Assembly (NCBI GenBank): GCA_036924085.1
Contig: JAVGWX010000005.1
Coordinates: 74,124,547-74,188,546, forward strand
Source of the DNA: Ariolimax columbianus
Lineage: Eukaryota > Mollusca > Gastropoda > Stylommatophora > Arionidae
Length of the DNA: 64,000 nucleotides
Reading direction: 5' to 3'
Shown piece after piece: positions 56,361 to 64,000 of the stretch. The notes beneath the pieces are model-generated. The model was not told the DNA's origin and did no database searches. It saw only the letters and a program-made list of their open reading frames with translations. Position 1 is the first letter of the stretch, and each line of letters opens with the position of its first letter. A program made the position numbers and the translations under genes.

Positions 56361-56540
56361 TGTCGACTCTTTGTTTCTATTAATCAGAATTGTTCTCATG
56401 AACCTGTCGACTCTTTGTTTCTATTAATCAGAATGTTTCTCATGATTCTGTCGACTCTTTGTTTTTATTAATCAGAATTTTTCTCATGATTCTGTCGACT
56501 CTTTGTTTCTATTAATCAGAATTTTTCTCCTGAACCTGTC
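56346..56540. repeat. 44-bp tandem repeat, ~4 units
   Basis: catgaacctgtcgactcttt + gtttctattaatcagaattgttct, near 56356, 56400, 56444 and 56488. It begins within the edge of the LINE fragment. Confidence 0.92.
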
Positions 56541-57254
56541 TACTCGTCTCTTTTATTATACAGCATGTGTCACCTGACCCCTGATTACCAATCCCTTCAA
56601 CCTTAATCAGTATTATTCCCTTGAACTTTAATACTTTTCGCCCCCACCTGTATTAGTACTTTACACCTGACCCTGATTAATCTTGGCTCCCACATTGATT
56701 AGTTTGATTCTCCTGATTCCGATGACACTTCGCTTCTACCTTGATCGGTGTGTTTCACTTAATCCGGATTGCCTTTCGCTTCCACATTGATGCTTATGTC
56801 TCACCTGTCCCTGATTACTCACCGCGCTCGGTCATTAGTGTCCAATGCTTCAAAACCCTGATACGGATCTTGATAGAAGTAGAAAAACGCGTCATCATCG
56901 ATAGACCGCTGTTAGCTATTGATACGCAACCTGAACTGTGAGATTTGAGGTACATCAGACGAGCAACATCTTCTACGCCATAATCGTACCTCAGCGAATT
57001 TGCCTCGAATGGGTCCTAAGTTAAACACAATAAGGCTATTGTTTCTACCCGTACATCCTAGACGATGATTGGTGAAAGTTGTTCATGGGGCTAGCAACCT
57101 CAAACACGTTAATTCATTACTACTGAAACGGCAAAGAAAACAATTGGATTCTGGACCCTATGAAGGTTGAACCTACACTCTACCCTCTGGAATGGACAGA
57201 TAAATGGTGATAATAATCATGGGCAATCATTGACTGAATTCGTTTTGTATTTTT
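56541..57254. other. no gene seen
   Basis: 56541-56850 holds loose repeats of cacctga-cctgatta type. The rest is unique-looking. Confidence 0.4.
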
Positions 57255-57390
57255 AATTTAACTTAACTTAAATTTACGTCTTTATACTGGTTTAGAAGAC
57301 TCTGCAGAGCCTGTATACAGCCAGTTTCATTTACATTTCCTTGTTCTAAAAGCTATGCGCATCCAATCTATTCTGTATGCATCGACTTTC
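57255..57390 (-). mobile_element. 3'-end fragment of the CR1-like LINE
   Basis: ctttatactggtttagaaga and ctgtatacagccagttt match the 3' end of the element at 52495 (ctttatactggtttagaagg, ctgtatacaatcagttt). Strongly 5'-truncated. Confidence 0.75.
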
Positions 57391-57419
57391 TCTACCTAAT
57401 ATAAATAGTGCACATAGAT

Positions 57420-57945
57420 TGGTTTATGGATGTATTGATGGTTGGATGGATGAATAGGTAAATTAATGTGTGGATATATGGATGGATGGATGGATGGGTA
57501 GATAAATATATGGATGATTTGGTGGATGGTTACGTAAATATATTTAATTTTTTCATAGCTGGTTATGGGAATAGATTAATAATTGGATGGATATTGATAA
57601 GTGAATGAATTAATGGATATATGCATGGTTAGATGTTTGGTTGAATGGATGTATACGTGAATGGAGGAAGGTTTACTGTATGGTTTTATGGACGAATATG
57701 TGGATGGATGAGGGTATAGGCGAAAGGTTGGGATGGGTGGAATGATGAACATGCACATAGTTGGGATGGATGTCTACGTGATGGATGATTAGGAATATGA
57801 GTAGGTGGAGTATGTAAATGGATGAGTGGATACAGTATGATTGGATGAATGGATAACGAGAGGATGGTTGAGTGAATATATAGAGGGTTGGCTTTATGAC
57901 CAGATGGATGGAATGGTGGATGTATGGATAGGTTGATGGATGCGC
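57420..57945. repeat. (TGGA)n degenerate simple repeat
   Basis: About 500 bp dominated by ggatgg, atgga and ttggatg motifs. Confidence 0.9.
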
Positions 57946-59126
57946 AATATTACTAAAAAGGTGTTAATTCCCACGTTTGGATCCACTCAGGACGTACATG
58001 GTTAATGCATAATGACCGCTTGTCTCGTCTGTCGCCATGTACCGAGAAAGAGTTTTATTTGACCACACATAGAAAAACAACCATTACCCTTAACACGACT
58101 TTGAACCAGTGTCCATTTACTCAGAAAACATGTGTCCAAACCATTCGACCAAACGCTGTTCGCCCCTCATTAATATCAGTTCGAGTGTGGTTGTTTGGGT
58201 GTTATCATAGACGTATAAAACACATATGCAGCTGCGTAGGCTGTATCGTGTCCATACATTATTCAAACCATATTCCCTTTGTTCCGAGAGACAACCATTC
58301 CTATTGCTCTGTCACTCACACGTTCAGAATAATATAGGCGAGCGTGTGTTGGTAGAAGTCCCCGGAGACCAGAAGAATGATGAGGGCGGTGAGTAATAGA
58401 ATAACAATTTAAAGCATATCATACAAGAAGGATTAACGTGGGAGATGAAACTCGTTTGCTATCCTTAACGATTTTGATTGTTTACAATGGGGGAACCCAT
58501 TTTATCGCGTGGATTATCCGGTAAATATTTCCCTAGATCTCTGAGTAGTGAGATCAGACACCCGTGTGCAGTGGCGCGCACGTTAAAAATACATTAGCAG
58601 TTGGAAATCGAAAAGATTAGGCCAAATGCTCGGACAAAATTCAAGTTAAAAATGTAATAAAATTATTCTAAGGATTCTCGTCCCACAGAGAATGTCACCA
58701 AAAAAAGGTGGGGGGAGGGGAGTCTACTGTGTGGCCATAATAACAAGTCTTAGTTATGTGGTTAGCGGAGCAGCTTAGATGTCCCTGACAAGTTGTGGGT
58801 CTACCTTGCTCTAATTTACGCTTCCATCTTCTCCAGTCTCAAAAATAAACGATGGTGTGTTCCAGGGGCTATCGGATGCTAGGATTGACCTGGCAAGTCA
58901 CCAGTGGATTTTCACCTGCCAAAAAATATGAAACAAAGGAGGTTGCACCTTCCCACGACGTCTAACGACATAAGTGGACTGAAGATAGATATATTGTTTA
59001 CAATAAGTATTTACTGTAACTCTTGTTGTTGTTGTTGTCTCTGACGATGAACTTTATGTCGAAACGTAGTTTTATGTTTGTGCTTTGGCGTGCTTGCGTG
59101 ACCAAACCGAATTGCGTCGCACTTGG
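57946..59126. other. no gene seen
   Basis: Unique-looking sequence. A 110-codon plus frame (58005-58337) shows no recognisable domain or coding signature. Confidence 0.35.
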
Positions 59127-59850
59127 CTATTTAGGACAGGTGTTTTTTTGTCCAGGCGCAGCCTCTTCCTTGAGCTCTATCCATGGATACTGCATTGTTT
59201 CGCGCCACCTCTCGATGCGTCGACCTTCCGGGCTTATCTGGATGGTCTCTGTCGAATTTAAGAAACTGTGTCTTGATTTAAGTCTTGTGACTTGTTCCTG
59301 ATAGCCAAATATCGGGTGTCTAGGGTTGTTTTCCTGTTTCCCTCGTTCGATTTCCGCAGCTACACATCTTCTTATATCAGGTGGTGCAATGCCATTTAAG
59401 GGATATATTTTGTTTGTGGGGGTGGGTTTAAGGCATCCTGACACTATCCTGCCCATCTCGTTCACTGCTGTATCAACTTGTTTTGCATGGGCGGAGTTTT
59501 TCCAGACTGGGGCGGCATATTCCGCTACGGAAATGCACAGGGCATTCGCTGATGCGCGTAAGACTGATGGCTGAGTACCCCATGTTGTGCCAGTCAATTT
59601 TCGGATAATGTTGTTTCTCGCTTTGTCCTCTGACAGTGTGTCATATAGGATAATGTGCGATCCGACTTTACACCCAGGTATTTGGGAGCCGGCCAGTGTT
59701 CAAGATCCTGTCCTTGCCATCTGATCCGTAGTTCTCTGTTTGCCTCTTTGTTCTTGAGATGATAGGCGCATACCTGATCTTCGCTGTAAACACTATGATA
59801 CAAAAGAACGTTTTTGTCAGGACTAATGTTGAAACATAAGAAGAAGAAGA
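59127..59850 (-). pseudogene. LINE C-terminal fragment (third type)
   Basis: 59850-59600 reads NKEANRELRIRWQGQDLEHW and PKYLGVKSDRTLSYMTHC. After a frameshift 59597-59127 reads MTGTTWGTQPSVLRASANAL, AEYAAPVWKNSAHAKQVDTA and CLKPTPTNKIYPLNGIAPP. This is the thumb-to-C-terminal part of a LINE RT with YLGV and AEYAxPVW signatures. It lacks the palm. A GAA run (59838-59890) lies at its upstream edge and could be the tail of another insertion. Confidence 0.8.
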
Positions 59851-59890
59851 CGAAGAAGTAGAAGAAGAAGAAGAAGAAGAAGAAGAAGAA

Positions 59891-60316
59891 AAATAAAAGG
59901 AAAGTGGCATGTGCAGAACTGAAGACGACGGCAGAAAATAACAATGGTGCGATTAATATATACATAACGACGCACTGAGCCAAACTAAACAGGATACAAG
60001 CAGAACAAATATATGTTTTTATTTTTTCGTTCATTCTTTGTTTCTCAAGAGCTAACAACTCCAGCAAAGGTTATGTACATTAGACATTAGAGAGCAATGA
60101 AAGTTAAGGATCTAAAGAATTTTATACAGTTCTACATGCTGATATAATCCTGTGTGTAATCCGCTTGAGTGAAATATAATCTGATTAGTTAAAAAAGATG
60201 ATCTTATGGTTTTGCAGTGATAATTTCAATAATTCTTTTGCGGCAGAAAATTAGTTTTTTTAAATGTTAAATGTGTTCTAAAAATAAGAATATGTGACGC
60301 TTATTCTGAACGAGAA
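59891..60316. other. no gene seen
   Basis: AT-rich unique-looking sequence. Confidence 0.35.
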
Positions 60317-61045
60317 ATAAGACTGTGTTTCTAATGTAACATTGTGTTTGTAATGTAACATTCTGTATGTAATGTAACATTGTGTTTGTAAAGTAATGTT
60401 CTGTTTCTAATGTGACGTTTTCTTTGTAATGTTACATTGTGTTTGTAACTTGACATACTATTTGTAATGTAACATTCTGTTTCGCTTGGATTAGTTTCGT
60501 TCGTTCTCAATCCCCCACTACCAAACCCTGAAATGGTCTCAAGTAGCAAAATGTAGCCTAAAGAACGGAATGCGTTGTGTTGTAGTTTACAGCTTGACTG
60601 CGGAATTTGCACCTTTCGGTCCAACACATCCGACTTTAGCAAGCATTTTTGTAGTACTGGGTTAGCATTCCCTCTTTATCCCTTCTCCTTAGCCAGCCTG
60701 CTCTAGTGCAGCCTGTTATTCAGAATCACCGCGTGGGAGTGTAGATGAGTCGTGGCAGCTCTGTTAGGCTGGCCCTGGCGCTAGCAGTCAGCTATGGGTC
60801 GCTGAATGTAACGCTTTGTTTTTAATGTATCATTATGTTTGTAATGTGATGTACTATTTGTAATGTAAAATTATGTTTGTAATGTAACATACTGTTTTTA
60901 ATGTAACGTTTTGTTTGTAATGTACCATTGTTTGTAATGTAGCATGTTTGTAATGTAACGTGTTTGTTGTGCAACGTTGTTTTAAATGCAACATTATGTT
61001 TGTAATTTAACGTTCTGTTTGTATTGCAACAGTATGTTTCGCATT
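60317..61045. repeat. ~20-bp array, split by a family X insertion
   Basis: gtttgtaatgtaacattctg-like units of 19-21 bp occur at 60317-60483 and again at 60804-61045. The gap is family X copy 3. Confidence 0.9.
60484..60803 (-). mobile_element. family X non-autonomous retroelement, copy 3
   Basis: Minus strand: begins cagcgacccatagctgactg (about 50 bp shorter than copy 2 at its 5' end), carries the module aagtcggatgtgttggaccg (60636-60617) and ends gagaacgaacgaaactaatc. It sits inside the ~20-bp array, so the TSD is ambiguous (aatgtaac on both sides). Confidence 0.88.
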
Positions 61046-62549
61046 GACCTTTGATGTTGATTTAGAGTGTAACAGTGCCATCCCGAGCATAAGCGTTAAG
61101 GGCAGGGGTGATGTGGTTGGCGACGCTGAGAACAAAGGTACCTGAATGTGTGCCAAGGACACTCACCGTCTCAACGAAGGAAAGCGGGATGGGGGAAAGA
61201 ATGCTTAGTCCAGGTAGACGCTGACCTCTGGTGTTCCGATTTGGGTAGTGGGGGATGAGTGACAGACAAGAGGGCAGCAGAGCTTGCTGCGATATTTGAG
61301 TGACAGGTAATCAGAGTAATTCGTTCTAATAACGACTGAATAGAGCCATCCCTCAGAAATCCATTGGATAGCGCTGATACTGCTTGAGAGTATAAAATAC
61401 TAGACAAAGTTTAGCTCAAGCAGGCTGGCCATAGAGAGCTAGAGAGAGAATTTAAATAGGAGTCTGTTTAGCTCACCGATTTGATAGAAGCGCGATTGAC
61501 AGACTGTTGTGCGAATGTTAGAGATAGAACAGGGTAGTTCAAACAGCATACGCCATTGAGTTGGGACCAGTCGCTCAAATAGGTGGGCATCTTGAATCTA
61601 GAGGTAATCTTAATGTATTTTGTACACAGGACACCTTGTGAACTAGGTATGTCCTGACGAGTTAAGCGAGTGTGTAGATCGACTAGGTAAGATCTAGATA
61701 TGTGAGTGGTGTGTATAGACACCGAGGAAACGAGGTATGTTCTAGAGTTGTGCCAGTGTACATCTGTGTCTAGAGATAATCTGAGCGTGTGTTGTACGCA
61801 GGACACCTTTAGAACGAGGTATATTCTGAGTGTACAGCTGTGTCTAAAAGAGATCGAGGTGTGGATGTGCGTGTGTAGACACCGAGGGAACGATGTATGT
61901 TTCAGAGAGTGTGTATTCGCGGATCGACTGAGTTGAGAGATCATATGTGAGTATACGTGGAATATATTGAATGCGTTATGTCCAGATAGCCCGCCTGAGA
62001 GGATTTGAGTGAGGAAGAGTTTTTGAGAGTGTGTTGAGGATGCAGATAAGGTGAGGGGTGTGTGATGTGTTTATGGCAATAGAACTGGGTTTTGATAGTT
62101 GGGAATTCCATCAATAGCTATTGCTTATAATTTCTGCTTTAGTTAATATTTGTATTAACATATATTTACTTATGAATATTTAGTTCAGATGATATATATA
62201 TTGTATTGTGTTGTAATTTGATTGCACTCACTTTAATAGTGTTGTAAGATTATGATATAATAAATATGCCACCTACTGTGTGCTATGTCATTTGTTGTGT
62301 GAGGTCATGAATGTTGTGGTTGAGTGTGGTAACGTTTTAGTTAGAATAACCTTAGTGCAAACAGTGGGCTCTGCTACAAGAGAGACTGAAAAAGTTATGT
62401 TTGGTTCAGTGTTTCACATCAAAGGTCAGCTGTTGGGTCTACATTGCAAATAAGCTTGTACAATGGAAAGAAGATTGGAACAGGAATGCATTTAAATCAC
62501 ATACTTTAAGAAAAATTAAACTATCCAGACTGTGGGGAAGTGAACAACC
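61046..62549. other. no gene seen; degenerate ~85-bp repeat at 61620-61945
   Basis: Blocks with caggacacct...gaacgaggtat and gacaccgagg...aacgaggtatgtt alternate about every 80-85 bp from 61620 to 61945. The rest is unique-looking. 62481-62549 may already belong to the LINE scrap at 62550. Confidence 0.5.
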
Positions 62550-62823
62550 AACGCAACGACAAACAGGGACAGTTCCTCATTCACCGATTCAAGGCAGGTA
62601 CAAACTGAACAGAGACATATACAAGCTTCGGCTGTCTGCTTCAAAACTATGCACATGTGCAGTAAACGTAGACAAGCTGATGACCATGTGATACATGACT
62701 GTCCCCTGTACGACCAGTTAAGAAAGATACACTTTTCCAATGATTCAAAACTAAATCCAGAACTGAACGGGCCAAAAATAATCTCCAAAGAACGGCTTAT
62801 TTCACCACGGAAATTTGTCTGAC
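62550..62823 (+). pseudogene. LINE RNase H-adjacent C-terminus
   Basis: YKLNRDIYKLRLSASKLCTC, then after one frameshift RQADDHVIHDCPLYDQLRK and LISPRKFV before a stop (62821-62823). This matches the C-terminal Cys/His region (CxC...H...C) that follows RNase H in I-type LINEs, and it is clearly different from the A-G family. Upstream domains are absent apart from a short stretch at 62481. Confidence 0.75.
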
Positions 62824-62989
62824 GGTGCAAACATCAAAGATGGGATAACAAGAGGAAGGAGAAGAAATGACTCAATTCTCATTTGCTCGTTGTCCAGGTT
62901 TTAACGTCATACAGTAATGACAAGTATATGCTTATATAACACTCGATCACTGACATTTTGAATTGGAGATTTCATTATTTGTTTTGATT

Positions 62990-63200
62990 TTGTGAAAACA
63001 GCAGATTGCTTTGTGCAAGAGCCGATTGTTCTGTCTGATAAAGGTGACCTGGTACAGGAACAGACCATCCCGTCTAAGATAAATGTGACCTGGTAAATCA
63101 ACAGATTGTCCAGTCAAAGATTAAGTTGAACTGGAACAGAAACAGACCATATGTCTAAGATAAATGTGACCTGGTACATGAACAGACCATCCTGTTTAAA
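62990..63200. repeat. ~42-bp diverged tandem repeat, 4-5 units
   Basis: aacagaccatcctgtctaag + ataaatgtgacctggtacag recurs with changes. Confidence 0.85.
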
Positions 63201-64000
63201 AAAACATGCACCAAATGATGCACATGTTTGCAAAATATTCCTGAACAGTTTCCCTGCTAGAAAGCCAACTGGTAATGGTTGCCCAAACACCGTAAGCGAA
63301 GGTAAAGACAGATCGTATAAAAATTCAATATAAAATGTATATTCACATTGAATTGAAGATTACGGATGCATTTAGGTTGAGATTAAGTTGCGAGTTACCC
63401 TAGTTACAGAACGCATGATTCGATTCCTACAGACAGGCAGAGAGACTATACGTTATGTGCTTTTGTCAGTGGACCCTGCCAGTCTGTCTGTCTTCGGTGC
63501 CGAGTTATTATTGTGCATTATTTTAAAATAATTTTTATAAGAATTATGAAACGTAGAATGGGGTAATCAAGCCGTCAGCAAAGCTTTATTCTGCAACACT
63601 AGCTTCAGAGGGCTATACAATGTAGGCTAAGGGATAATAACAGATTTAGAAGATTTGTGACAAAAATTCACTCAAAAGGCATTATTAAAGATAAACAATC
63701 GAAATTAGAAAACATAATTTAATGGTGAGACAAAGTGGAAGGTCAAATATTTGAGGCAGTAATAGTAATTTAAATGAATATGTTGTTGCATAGTTTTGTA
63801 TATGCACAGTCAATAGACTGCTGGGATCAGTGGCCTTTGAAATTGTATTCATGTCCTGTTTGTAGGTTGGTTGGATGATTGGTTTTGATTGTTTGGTTGT
63901 TTACTGATCCAGCAGCCTATAGGCTCATGCCCTTTCACCTAAGTAAGTATTTCAATGTAAGTATTTGTAATCTACTATTTAGTTCTGTCTAAAGTGTTAT
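63201..64000. other. no gene seen
   Basis: AT-rich unique-looking sequence to the window end. Confidence 0.35.

Overview
This looks like intergenic, repeat-dominated nuclear DNA from an animal, most likely a mollusc and probably a gastropod. The evidence is a partial 18S rRNA sequence with metazoan and mollusc-like features (11747-12990), a large population of non-LTR retrotransposons (LINEs), tRNA-derived SINEs, mariner/Tc1 DNA transposons and very many minisatellites. I see no host protein-coding gene with convincing exon structure. The only long intact reading frame is a retrotransposon polyprotein of 1302 residues (22648-26556, minus).

Layout. 1-1374: a 35-bp minisatellite. 2501-6880: LINE copy A (minus), broken. 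6882-8004: two tandem arrays. 8005-8650: a fragment of another LINE. 9545-10490: a dead Tc1-like transposase. 11093-20921: copy B, one retroposed unit made of rRNA leader, 18S rRNA and LINE, bounded by a 13-bp target-site duplication (TSD) and interrupted by copy D (17360-19986, own 11-bp TSD). 21031-22500: repeats. 22603-28358: copy C, a second unit made of 18S fragment and LINE with its own 13-bp TSD and an intact ORF. 30376-32905: copy F split by copy E (12-bp TSD). 33256-38700: satellites and RTE-like LINE relics. 38987-39254 and 46517-46779: two tRNA-SINE copies with TSDs. 40130-41480: a mariner relic split by a ~360-bp non-autonomous element (family X). 42840-44275: copy G. 45843-52410: a run of minisatellites with more family X copies. 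52495-53880: a CR1-like LINE. 54161-62823: further LINE fragments, simple repeats and another family X copy inside a tandem array.

How the parts relate. The main LINE family carries, in order, an endonuclease, a reverse transcriptase, an RNase H and a C-terminal Cys/His motif in a single ORF, and ends in a (GAA)n tail. This fits the I/Nimb/Ingi group of LINEs, although no ORF1 is visible. Copies B and C carry 18S rRNA sequence fused to the LINE 5' end inside the same TSD pair. The simplest reading is that the source element sits in an 18S rRNA gene, is transcribed as part of the pre-rRNA, and was reverse-transcribed together with the rRNA. The LINE 5' region also contains two to three tandem copies of a conserved 18S segment and repeated hairpins. 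A ~30-nt module and similar 3' ends are shared by this LINE, the tRNA-SINE and family X, which suggests that all three use one retrotransposition machinery.

All positions were read by eye. No alignment, folding or database search was run.
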